A DNA stretch of 5,958 nt from Chloroflexota bacterium (GTDB lineage Bacteria > Chloroflexota > Dehalococcoidia > Lucifugimonadales > JADFKI01), in NCBI GenBank assembly GCA_022565015.1, contig JADFKI010000233.1:1-5958 (forward strand), given 5' to 3'. Positions 1-5,390 of this stretch are shown piece by piece. The translations under genes and the position numbers were made by a program. Each line of letters starts with the position of its first letter. The first letter of the stretch is position 1. The notes beneath the pieces were generated by a model. The model saw only the letters and a program-made list of their open reading frames with translations, was not told the DNA's origin and searched no databases.

Positions 1-2337
1 CTGAATAGCGCATCGGGCAGCCAGCCGCTGGTCGTCATCCTGGATAATCTGCACTGGGCGGACAAGCCCACGCTTCTGCTTCTGGAATTCTTAGCCCCGG
101 AGCTCGCCAACTCAAGGCTGATGGTAATCGGCACCTACCGTGATGTAGACCTATCCAGGCAACACCCGTTGTCCGAGACGCTGGGCGAGCTTACGAGGGA
201 GAGGCTGTTCGAGAGGGTGCTATTAAGAGGATTATCTCGGCAAGACGTAGACAGATTCATCGAGATGGTTTCCGGAATCACCCCACCCCGAGGTCTCGTT
301 CAGGCTGTATACACCCAGACAGAAGGCAATCCACTGTTTGTGACCGAGGTGGTACGACTCTTGGTGCAAGAAGGGGAGCTAAGCCGGGAGACTGTCTCCG
401 ACAGGGATAGCTGGGACGTGCGGATACCAGAGGGTGTGCGGGAAGTCATCGGGAAACGCCTGAACAGACTATCTGAGAGGTGCAACCAGACCCTCACGAT
501 TGCTTCGGTGATAGGCCGTGAGTTCGAGACGCAGCAGTTGGCGCATCTTGTTGATGATATGACCGATGACAGGCTATTAGAGGTGTTGGAGGAGGGACTG
601 GCAGCGCGAGTCATCGAGGAGATGCTTGACAGCGTTGGCGTCTACCAGTTCACCCATGCTCTCATACAGCAGACTCTATTCGACGAGCTGACGACGACGC
701 GGCGCGTACGTCTGCATGCCCGCATCATCCAGGTGTTCGAGGAGCTGTATAAGGACAGCATCGAAGCCCATGCCGTTGGGCTTGCCTACCACGCCGCCGA
801 AGCCGAGTCTGTGATTGGCCCCGAGAAGCTGGTGCGATACGGCAAGCTGGCAGGTGACCGCGCCCTTGCAGCATACGCCTACGAGGAGGCGTCAAACCAC
901 TTCCAGAGGGCGTTGGCGACGAAGCAACGCCTGCCGATAGACGCTGAAACCGCAGACATAATGTCGAGCCTGGGCAGCGCTCAGCTAGCCATGAATCAGA
1001 TGGCTGAAGCAATGTCGAACCTGAGGAACCTCTTCGATTACTACATCGAATCAGGGGAGATAGACCGGGCCTTAGCCATTGCGGAGCACCCCCACGCGGA
1101 TTTCATCGTTCCCATGGCGGATGTCATTGCGCGAGCCGTTGAGCTGGCGCCGCCGGATTCTCTACACATGGGACGTGTCCTTTGCAACCATGGTTACGCT
1201 CTGAGCTATACGAGGGACGGATACGAGCCCGGCCTGCAGGCCTACGAACAGGCACTGGCGATAGCACGACGCCTGGGCGACAAGTCCTTGGAATTGCGAA
1301 CAGTCGCCAATAGTGGCAACACAGATAGCCTACACCACCACTGGCAAGAGTGTCTGAACAAAAGCCTGAGAGCAATCGAGCTAACTGGACTGGTAGACGA
1401 CCCTCACTCCAAGCTGCGCGCTCACCTTTGGGCTGCGTACTCGCTCTACGTGATGGGCGAGCCTGATAGGGCATCGGCACATGCATCGGAGTTGGTCAAG
1501 ACTGCTGAAGCATTGCGAGACCAGGTTTGGCTAGCACGTTCGCTGTCTCCCAGCACAGCGGTGGCGGCAATGAAGGGCGATTGGGAGGCCGTGCGCAGGC
1601 TCAGCGACCAGGAGCTAGCAGTATCACCTAGAGAACCGCAAGTGAACTGCAGCAGAGTGATTATCGAGTATGAGTCGGGCAACTTTGGCGCGGGTGAAGC
1701 CTTCCTTATTCGGCTGATGCAGTTCTCAGGCGCGCTTTCTCTGAGGGATGAAGCAATTAAGGCTTGCATCATACCACTGGTTAGTCGCATCACTGGCCGT
1801 GCCGACCGTTTCGACCTTGCCGAAGCCGCGGCTAGCGAGTGCCTCTCATCGCCATTATCTGTGCCTAGAACAGCCACTCTGGCCAGGGTAGGTCTGGCAC
1901 TTATGGCGATGGAGCGAGGCGACGCTGAGGCCGCAAAGGAGCAATACGCGGCCCTGGAATCGAGAAAGGGCGAAGCTTCCATATTTGTGCTTTTCAGCTA
2001 CGACCGCATCCTTGGCCTCCTCGCACAAACAATGGGCAACCTCAACGACTCGGCAGGCCACTTCGATGACGCACTAACCTTCTGCCGTAGGGCGGGGTAC
2101 GTAACAGAGCTGGCCTGGTCGCTCTGCGACTACGCCGACATGCTGCTGGAGCGCTCGAATTCCGTTCGCCCTGAGCTTGTCGAAGGGCGGCATGGTTCGA
2201 CAGGCTCACCACGAACGGACGAAAATAGGACCAAGGCCGTGGCCATGCTGGACGAGTCGCTGGCCATATCCACCGAGCTCGGCATGAGGCCGCTCATGGA
2301 GCGGGTGCTGTCCCGGCGGGAGATTTTGAAGGCTTAG
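1..2337 (+). CDS. AAA/STAND-type ATPase with C-terminal TPR-like repeats (5' truncated)
   Basis: The frame is open from base 1, so the N-terminus lies outside the window; the ATG at 121 is internal, because conserved sequence precedes it. Visible codons 11-21 read VVILDNLHWAD, a Walker B motif of the kind found in AAA_16/LuxR-family and cyclase-linked ATPases. Strand-end motif VIGTYRDVD (42-50), EGNPLF (108-113), an IASVIGREF segment (167-175) and FTHALIQQTLFDEL (217-230) follow in the usual order. From about codon 294 (YEEASNHFQRAL) to the end the protein is helical and TPR-like, closing with GMRPLMERVLSRREILKA. Proteins of this build are ATP-dependent signalling or regulatory switches, often with an N-terminal adenylate cyclase, kinase or HTH domain; which one is present cannot be seen. 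No C-terminal LuxR helix-turn-helix is present. The Walker A loop is missing only because of the window edge. A palindromic repeat is inserted in frame at codons 721-740. Family call is firm; cellular role is unknown. Confidence 0.88.
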   Translation: MNSASGSQPLVVILDNLHWADKPTLLLLEFLAPELANSRLMVIGTYRDVDLSRQHPLSETLGELTRERLFERVLLRGLSRQDVDRFIEMVSGITPPRGLVQAVYTQTEGNPLFVTEVVRLLVQEGELSRETVSDRDSWDVRIPEGVREVIGKRLNRLSERCNQTLTIASVIGREFETQQLAHLVDDMTDDRLLEVLEEGLAARVIEEMLDSVGVYQFTHALIQQTLFDELTTTRRVRLHARIIQVFEELYKDSIEAHAVGLAYHAAEAESVIGPEKLVRYGKLAGDRALAAYAYEEASNHFQRALATKQRLPIDAETADIMSSLGSAQLAMNQMAEAMSNLRNLFDYYIESGEIDRALAIAEHPHADFIVPMADVIARAVELAPPDSLHMGRVLCNHGYALSYTRDGYEPGLQAYEQALAIARRLGDKSLELRTVANSGNTDSLHHHWQECLNKSLRAIELTGLVDDPHSKLRAHLWAAYSLYVMGEPDRASAHASELVKTAEALRDQVWLARSLSPSTAVAAMKGDWEAVRRLSDQELAVSPREPQVNCSRVIIEYESGNFGAGEAFLIRLMQFSGALSLRDEAIKACIIPLVSRITGRADRFDLAEAAASECLSSPLSVPRTATLARVGLALMAMERGDAEAAKEQYAALESRKGEASIFVLFSYDRILGLLAQTMGNLNDSAGHFDDALTFCRRAGYVTELAWSLCDYADMLLERSNSVRPELVEGRHGSTGSPRTDENRTKAVAMLDESLAISTELGMRPLMERVLSRREILKA
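2161..2219. repeat. Palindromic interspersed repeat inserted in frame in the ATPase gene
   Basis: Two 24-nt arms (2161-2184 and 2196-2219) are inverted copies matching at 20 of 24 positions, separated by 11 nt (2185-2195). The outer 8 nt (TCCGTTCG) and inner 7 nt (TGTCGAA) of the arms match perfectly. Read in the ATPase frame the element encodes SVRPELVEGRHGSTGSPRTD, a proline/glycine-rich stretch that interrupts otherwise helical TPR-like sequence between LLERSN and ENRTKAVAMLDESL. From memory, peptides of the PELVEG/STGSPRT type turn up inside unrelated proteins of several bacteria, as expected of a REP/MITE-like dispersed palindrome; I could not check copy number here. Only one copy is seen in this window. 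Confidence 0.85.
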
Positions 2338-2510
2338 GCCGCACTACACGGGACGCCAGGGTCGCCGAGCCTTGCCACTCGGCATCAGCACCCGAATGTT
2401 CTGGGTGAAGGCTGAACACCTGGCCGTGTATCCCAAAAACCTAAGCATCCCATTCACCCCGCCCTGGCCTTCGCGCGGGCGGCAAACGTATTCTTGAAGG
2501 AGTCGTCGCA
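2338..2510. other. Intergenic gap between ATPase and monooxygenase genes
   Basis: This gap of 173 nt holds no gene. Two modest inverted repeats are visible: GCCGAG/CTCGGC (2364-2369 with 2378-2383, loop 8) and CCGCCC/GGGCGG (2459-2464 with 2477-2482, loop 12). Neither is followed by a T-run, so neither is a convincing intrinsic terminator. A weak promoter-like pair, TTGCCA at 2372-2377 and AATGTT at 2395-2400 with 17-nt spacing, is possible, but the -10 box is poor (3 of 6). The gap length suggests the monooxygenase is transcribed separately from the ATPase. Confidence 0.4.
2496..2502 (+). promoter_or_regulatory. Shine-Dalgarno of the monooxygenase gene
   Basis: GAAGGAG lies 8 nt before the ATG at 2511, a near-ideal ribosome binding site that fixes the start codon. 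Confidence 0.85.
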
Positions 2511-3581
2511 ATGAGATTTGGGCTCTTCTGGCAGACGCCGGGCCATGAGGGGTCTTCGAATTCTCGTCGTCACTGGGAGACGGTCGAGGAGATTGTCCTT
2601 GGCGAGGAGCTGGGATTCGAGTCGGCGTGGCTCGCCGAGTCGATATTCTACCCTACTCGGCCCATGTCCAACCCGCTCATGGTGGCGATAGCGGCCGCCC
2701 AACACACCGAGCGCATTCGATTCGGAACGCTCGCGGCCCAGGCTCCCCTGCACCATCCATTTCACATCGCCTCCCAGGCTGCGACCTGCGACATCCTTAC
2801 CAACGGCAGGCTGGACCTTTGCCTCGGCGGCCGTTGGGGCGCGGCGACAGGCAGATTCCTGGGCAACCCCGTGGGCACGAGCCGTGAAGAGAGCCGCGAA
2901 CGAGTCGCAGAGACTATCGAGCTGATTAGGCTCGCGTGGACGCAAGAGCGATTCGATTTCCAGGGAAAATACTGGAGTGCGGAAAACCTGCCCGTCCTAC
3001 CCAAACCAACGCAACAGCCGCATCCGCCCATTCTGCTCGCCGCAAACAGCGACGAAACCTTCCCCTACGCGGCCAGGATGGGAATCGGCGCGATTGCTAC
3101 GACGCTGGGTCAGCCGATGCCCGGCCTGATAGACCGTCTGGTCGACTTCGAGGCCGCGAAGCCTTCCGTGGGATTGACCCAGCGGCAGGACGTAAACGTG
3201 ATGGTCTCGCTCTTCGTCGCCAAAACGCGCAAGGAAGCCCAAGAGGTTATGAGGGAGAACTGGCGTGATTCAGACGCGGCCGCCGGAATCGAGTACATGA
3301 AGAGCCTGGGCATCGACCCATCTGAGCCGAACTTCTCGACGGGGGCCATCGGCTGGATGACGTGGGGCTACGACAGGGTCCTGGAGGTCTGCATATACGA
3401 CGAGCCGTCGGCGTGCGTGGAGCGCCTGCAAGAGCTACAGGAACGGCTTCCCACCATGCACCAGTGCATCCTGGAGTTCAACCGGCGGGGCAGGATACCC
3501 AGCGAGAGGGTGCGCGAGTCCATGCGCCTCTTCGCCGATAAGGTGATGCCGGACCTCGAGGCGATTCCCTCCGCGAGCTAG
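2511..3581 (+). CDS. LLM class flavin-dependent oxidoreductase (luciferase-like monooxygenase)
   Basis: Complete 356-residue protein, the usual length for a bacterial luciferase-like (LLM) TIM-barrel enzyme. These enzymes use reduced FMN (or F420 in one branch) and oxygen to oxidise organic substrates in the cytoplasm. Recognisable stretches in family order: the first barrel strand MRFGLFWQTPG (1-11); ELGFESAWLAE (33-43); TERIRFGTL (66-74); HHPFHIASQAATCDILTNGRLDLCLG (81-106), the classic segment where the family has HP...A......D.L..GR; RFDFQGKYW (147-155); and PKPTQQPHPPI (164-174), a strongly conserved loop preceding a barrel strand. The ATG at 2511 is supported by GAAGGAG 8 nt upstream and by the first strand starting at residue 2. 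There is no signal peptide or membrane segment. Substrate and cofactor (FMN versus F420) cannot be told from the sequence, and the neighbours give no pathway hint. The next gene converges on it from the other strand. Confidence 0.92.
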   Translation: MRFGLFWQTPGHEGSSNSRRHWETVEEIVLGEELGFESAWLAESIFYPTRPMSNPLMVAIAAAQHTERIRFGTLAAQAPLHHPFHIASQAATCDILTNGRLDLCLGGRWGAATGRFLGNPVGTSREESRERVAETIELIRLAWTQERFDFQGKYWSAENLPVLPKPTQQPHPPILLAANSDETFPYAARMGIGAIATTLGQPMPGLIDRLVDFEAAKPSVGLTQRQDVNVMVSLFVAKTRKEAQEVMRENWRDSDAAAGIEYMKSLGIDPSEPNFSTGAIGWMTWGYDRVLEVCIYDEPSACVERLQELQERLPTMHQCILEFNRRGRIPSERVRESMRLFADKVMPDLEAIPSAS

Positions 3582-3610
3582 GCCGGCTCACAGCAAGGTG
3601 GATGAGAGAC

Positions 3611-3646
3611 AAAAAGCCTGGGCCGCATTATCAGGCGACCCAGGCT
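3611..3646 (-). terminator. Intrinsic terminator of the two-repeat protein gene
   Basis: AGCCTGGG (3615-3622) and CCCAGGCT (3639-3646) form a perfect 8-bp stem. It continues past one C/A mismatch with CGC/GCG (3624-3626 with 3635-3637) and closes an 8-nt loop. On the minus strand the hairpin is followed directly by TTTTTGTCTC (complement of the A-run 3611-3615), the standard arrangement of a rho-independent terminator. It starts 20 nt past the stop codon of the minus-strand gene at 3667. On the plus strand there is no T-run after the stem, so it would be at most a weak terminator for the monooxygenase, whose stop is 33 nt before the stem. Confidence 0.85.
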
Positions 3647-3666
3647 CGTGATCGAATCAGCTCTTC

Positions 3667-4296
3667 CTATCCACTCATGGGCACGATTATTTCGCGAACC
3701 CTGCTCATTGTCGGCGCACTCAAGTTAGTGCCTATCTTGGACCTGAGCTCATCGATCTTTCCTGCTCTCTGCCGCATAAAGTTTTCCAGCTCCGCCAGCG
3801 TCTCGTAGCTGTCCAACATCGAGATCCCGGGGCCATCATGCGGGAAAATGGCTTGAGTCGCCCTGAATAGCGGCCTCTCTGCCTGCATCCCCTTGGCAAA
3901 GTCGACGACGATGTCTCGTACCGCTGCCTGGCCCTGGGTTGTGGGACGGAAGATAGCCTGCTGTGCGTAGCGGTGGTCCGCGGTTATCTCCCCGACCGGA
4001 TCGACTAAAGATGTTGCAAGCCTGGTCGTGTTGGGTTGCCTGACCATGGAATTTATCTTTGCGACGTCCTGAACATAGTCCGGGTTAGCGAAGTTGGCGT
4101 CCCTATTCTTCTCGAACTCCTCCAGGCTGTCGAATAGCGAAACCACACTGAGGGTTGGCAATTCTCCAAGTATCGCGCGCCAGAGGCTGATCCTAATGTT
4201 GTTGGGATTACCGCGAACAAAGTCTTCAACGACGGACTGAACTTCAGCCGCCTTGTCCGGAGTGGGAAATACAGTGGTCCTACTGATGATAACCAT
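3667..4296 (-). CDS. Hypothetical protein with two ferredoxin-like (dimeric alpha/beta-barrel-type) repeats
   Basis: The 209-residue product has no signal peptide or membrane segment. It appears to be a tandem duplication. Repeat 1 (about 1-100) and repeat 2 (about 108-209) share F10/F116, a DFxRG/DFxKG element (25-29, 132-136), RA (40-41, 145-146) and a strand ending in DS followed by an LxE/LxxLE helix (56-62, 162-171). The alternating strand-helix-strand pattern and the strand-DS-L-E-F signature resemble antibiotic-biosynthesis-monooxygenase/EthD/NIPSNAP-like dimeric alpha/beta-barrel domains, so one chain could make the barrel others form as dimers. That family assignment is inference, and no catalytic residues can be named. 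I chose the ATG at 4296 because GGAGG (4302-4306) lies 5 nt upstream. The reading frame extends to a TTG at 4308, but that codon overlaps the Shine-Dalgarno. The gene has its own promoter (4382-4410) and terminator (3611-3646), so it is probably monocistronic. Confidence 0.82.
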   Translation of the reverse strand: MVIISRTTVFPTPDKAAEVQSVVEDFVRGNPNNIRISLWRAILGELPTLSVVSLFDSLEEFEKNRDANFANPDYVQDVAKINSMVRQPNTTRLATSLVDPVGEITADHRYAQQAIFRPTTQGQAAVRDIVVDFAKGMQAERPLFRATQAIFPHDGPGISMLDSYETLAELENFMRQRAGKIDELRSKIGTNLSAPTMSRVREIIVPMSG

Positions 4297-4301
4297 GAAA
4301 A

Positions 4302-4306
4302 CCTCC
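4302..4306 (-). promoter_or_regulatory. Shine-Dalgarno that decides the start of the two-repeat protein
   Basis: On the minus strand TTTGGAGGTTTTC precedes ATG at 4296. GGAGG is 5 nt from the ATG, which favours ATG over the upstream in-frame TTG at 4308 that overlaps the site. Confidence 0.8.
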
Positions 4307-4325
4307 AAATAATAATGGTGTAGAA

Positions 4326-4343
4326 ACGGCGATTCAGAGCCGT
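4326..4343 (-). other. Small leader hairpin upstream of the two-repeat protein
   Basis: ACGGC and GCCGT (4326-4330 with 4339-4343) form a 5-bp stem with an 8-nt loop in the predicted untranslated leader. It has no T-run, so it is not a terminator. It may be incidental. Confidence 0.3.
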
Positions 4344-4350
4344 GGTAACA

Positions 4351-4381
4351 TGGCGGCCCTAATTGGCGGCATCATGGCGGC
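4351..4381 (-). repeat. Three GCCGCCA direct repeats at the promoter/leader of the two-repeat protein
   Basis: On the minus strand GCCGCCA occurs at 4381-4375, 4370-4364 and 4357-4351, with start-to-start spacings of 11 and 13 nt. The first copy abuts the -10 box and would cover the transcription start; the others lie in the early leader. Roughly one-helical-turn spacing is what an operator array would show, but short GC-rich repeats can also arise by chance. Confidence 0.45.
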
Positions 4382-4410
4382 ATTGTAATGCCAATAATTC
4401 GATATCACAA
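4382..4410 (-). promoter_or_regulatory. Sigma70-like promoter for the two-repeat protein gene
   Basis: On the minus strand TTGTGA (4410-4405, 4 of 6 to consensus) and TACAAT (4387-4382, 5 of 6) are separated by exactly 17 nt. The predicted start near 4375 gives a leader of about 80 nt before the ATG at 4296. The surrounding A/T-rich stretch (about 4385-4405) fits a promoter. Confidence 0.6.
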
Positions 4411-4562
4411 CCCATGAGCATAATTGGCACTCATCTCGTCATGTATAGGAGGCCTCATAGTATCAACTCACTATCACATGCGAAAAAAGTCTTGGAATTC
4501 GGTATCCGGAAAATTGGAGACTTTCTGCGCCGCTGCACACGGGTCCTCCCCTGTCACCTGTT

Positions 4563-4607
4563 GGCCCGCGACGAGTCTATGAGGTGCCAGACTCGTGCGG
4601 CCCTCAT
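4563..4607. other. Strong imperfect inverted repeat with an alternative fold
   Basis: ACGAGTCT (4571-4578) pairs perfectly with AGACTCGT (4589-4596) around a 10-nt loop. The stem extends through CGC/GCG and GGC/GCC (4567-4569 with 4597-4599, 4563-4565 with 4600-4602), with single bulges at 4566 and 4570. The loop segment ATGAGG-t-GCC (4579-4588) can instead pair with GGC-CCTCAT (4599-4607), giving a second, competing hairpin. No T-run follows on either strand, so it is not a standard terminator. It could be a regulatory RNA element or a protein-binding dyad; whether it is transcribed is unknown. Confidence 0.5.
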
Positions 4608-4679
4608 GCTAATGTCCCGTCCGCGTAAGGTAGAGTGCAACCAAAGTAAGCGCTTTTCGGCGGCCCGACCCTAGAGTAC

Positions 4680-4707
4680 TTGACGTCCCTGCCTGATGTG
4701 GCATGAT
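4680..4707 (+). promoter_or_regulatory. Candidate promoter of the small membrane protein gene
   Basis: TTGACG (4680-4685, 5 of 6) and CATGAT (4702-4707, 4 of 6) are 16 nt apart. A start near 4714 would leave a leader of about 40 nt before the ATG at 4754. The -35 box overlaps a GACGTC palindrome (4682-4687). Confidence 0.4.
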
Positions 4708-4742
4708 GTCCCGTAGAGAAAGCGTAACCGGCTACAGGATGG

Positions 4743-4748
4743 AGGAGG
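4743..4748 (+). promoter_or_regulatory. Shine-Dalgarno that decides the start of the small membrane protein
   Basis: GGAGGAGG (4741-4748) is a very strong ribosome site. AGGAGG ends 5 nt before the ATG at 4754, which excludes the in-frame upstream ATGs at 4703 and 4706 that overlap the predicted promoter. Confidence 0.85.
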
Positions 4749-4753
4749 CGATT

Positions 4754-5044
4754 ATGATTCGCACCATATACATTGCCGCAGTACTGGGCGTCATGACATT
4801 CTTTTTCGCGTTGGCCCTGGGAATATCCTGGGGCATTATCCTTGAAAAGGATAGTTGGGTGGCCCTGGTCTGGCCCTTAACTTCTGCAATTACCGGTCTT
4901 ACGATAGGGGTGTTAAGTTTTGGGCTCGGCCTGCTGTTCTTTCGGAAGAAAAGAATAAAAGCCGCCGTCGACATAATGGGCGAGGTCGAAGAGGCGATTC
5001 ACGAGGACGGCAGGGAGAGGGTTGGCGCCAACGCCGCCGATTGA
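4754..5044 (+). CDS. Small two-helix membrane protein, hypothetical
   Basis: The 96-residue product has two hydrophobic segments, about residues 5-30 (IYIAAVLGVMTFFFALALGI onward) and 35-63 (WVALVWPLTSAITGLTIGVL onward), joined by the short polar loop EKDS (31-34). RKKR at 64-67 follows the second helix, so by the positive-inside rule both termini are probably cytoplasmic and the protein is a membrane hairpin. The tail (68-96) is charged and probably helical (IKAAVDIMGEVEEAIHEDG), which could be a short coiled coil or partner-binding segment. I do not recognise a family, and no catalytic or metal-binding residues stand out. The start at 4754 is set by AGGAGG 5 nt upstream. It has no partner gene within 300 nt and no clear terminator downstream. 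The membrane topology is well supported; function is unknown. Confidence 0.75.
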   Translation: MIRTIYIAAVLGVMTFFFALALGISWGIILEKDSWVALVWPLTSAITGLTIGVLSFGLGLLFFRKKRIKAAVDIMGEVEEAIHEDGRERVGANAAD

Positions 5045-5094
5045 TCTCTTCGCAGTAGCTGCCCATGACGGACTCTGAATCCGACCCCACGCGC

Positions 5095-5109
5095 TCGACG
5101 TGACGTCGA
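5095..5109. promoter_or_regulatory. 15-nt perfect dyad, possible operator
   Basis: TCGACGT and ACGTCGA flank a single G, making a perfect two-fold symmetric site about 50 nt past the membrane protein stop. It could bind a dimeric regulator, but no promoter is close by and its role is unknown. Confidence 0.3.
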
Positions 5110-5300
5110 CATGGACGACCCAGGATATCAGACACCGCCGTCGGAGTTGCTTGGCGACGAGCAAAGCCGTGATTCCCGCGCTATTTTAATCATCCAGCTG
5201 ACTCCCGGCTGCCCTGAATTCCCAACAGTAGGCCGCCGTAAACGTGTCGCTGCCATGAAACAAGCGCTATACTGAAGGATAGTGTCCGCGAATATGCGGT

Positions 5301-5328
5301 TTGTCAGACAGTTGATTGGGTATTGAAT
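5301..5328 (+). promoter_or_regulatory. Candidate promoter of the DEAD-box helicase gene
   Basis: TTGTCA (5301-5306, 5 of 6) and TTGAAT (5323-5328, 4 of 6) are 16 nt apart in an A/T-rich stretch. The start would fall near 5335, placing the leader hairpin (5337-5367) at the very 5' end of the transcript. Confidence 0.35.
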
Positions 5329-5336
5329 CAAATAGA

Positions 5337-5367
5337 CGTCGGGCCGAGGACGTTGCTTGGCCCAACG
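5337..5367 (+). promoter_or_regulatory. Leader hairpin of the DEAD-box helicase mRNA
   Basis: GGGCCGAG (5341-5348) pairs with CTTGGCCC (5356-5363), including one G-U, around a 7-nt loop. Past a C/A mismatch the stem extends with CGT/ACG (5337-5339 with 5365-5367). It ends 5 nt before the Shine-Dalgarno at 5373 and has no T-run, so it looks like a leader structure rather than a terminator. Confidence 0.5.
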
Positions 5368-5372
5368 ATATC

Positions 5373-5378
5373 AAGGAG
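5373..5378 (+). promoter_or_regulatory. Shine-Dalgarno of the helicase gene, unusually distant from a TTG start
   Basis: AAGGAG ends 12 nt before the TTG at 5391, longer than usual. An in-frame TAA at 5379-5381 and the absence of any ATG or GTG between it and 5391 leave TTG as the only ordinary start codon. Confidence 0.6.
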
Positions 5379-5390
5379 TAACATCTAGTA

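Larger units (their letters stand above)
4297..4753. other. Divergent intergenic region
   Basis: This stretch of about 457 nt separates divergently transcribed genes. It holds the leader, repeats and promoter of the minus-strand gene (4302-4410), a strong inverted repeat (4563-4607) and a candidate plus-strand promoter (4680-4707). Between about 4411 and 4562 I see only an orphan ATAGGAGG at 4445-4452 with no start codon at a usable distance, and a GAGGCCTC palindrome at 4449-4456. An open frame at 4363-4674 (+) is rejected because its first codon is a TTG lacking a ribosome site and the product resembles no family. A small RNA is possible but unproven. Confidence 0.5.
5045..5390. other. Intergenic region upstream of the helicase gene
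   Basis: This stretch of 346 nt has no supported gene. It contains a 15-nt dyad (5095-5109), a small hairpin CGTCG/CGACG (5139-5143 with 5155-5159), a candidate promoter (5301-5328) and the helicase leader hairpin (5337-5367). A second -10-like TATACT at 5268-5273 lacks a recognisable -35 box. No convincing terminator for the membrane protein gene was found here. Confidence 0.45.

Noticed and set aside
1446..1982. 178-codon open frame on the minus strand inside the ATPase gene
   Set aside because: It is antisense to a clearly conserved coding region; serine/arginine/alanine-rich composition is typical of a shadow frame.
2364..2383. Hairpin GCCGAG/CTCGGC as terminator of the ATPase gene
   Set aside because: The stem is only 6 bp with an 8-nt loop and there is no T-run after it.
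4297..4308. TTG start at 4308 for the two-repeat protein
   Set aside because: The codon overlaps the GGAGG Shine-Dalgarno that serves the ATG at 4296.
4445..4460. ATAGGAGG, a Shine-Dalgarno-like site
   Set aside because: There is no ATG, GTG or TTG at a usable distance; the nearest ATG is more than 20 nt downstream, so no gene can be assigned.
4363..4674. Open frame of 103 codons on the plus strand in the divergent intergenic region
   Set aside because: It starts at TTG without a Shine-Dalgarno, overlaps the minus-strand promoter, has unnatural composition (many C, H, N, R, S and no coherent fold) and resembles no family.
4703..4753. N-terminal extension of the small membrane protein from ATG 4703
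   Set aside because: These codons overlap the predicted -10 box and lack a ribosome site, while GGAGGAGG at 4741-4748 points to the ATG at 4754.
5128..5331. 67-codon minus-strand frame upstream of the helicase
   Set aside because: TTG start without a Shine-Dalgarno, no recognisable domain, and it spans hairpins and the candidate promoter.
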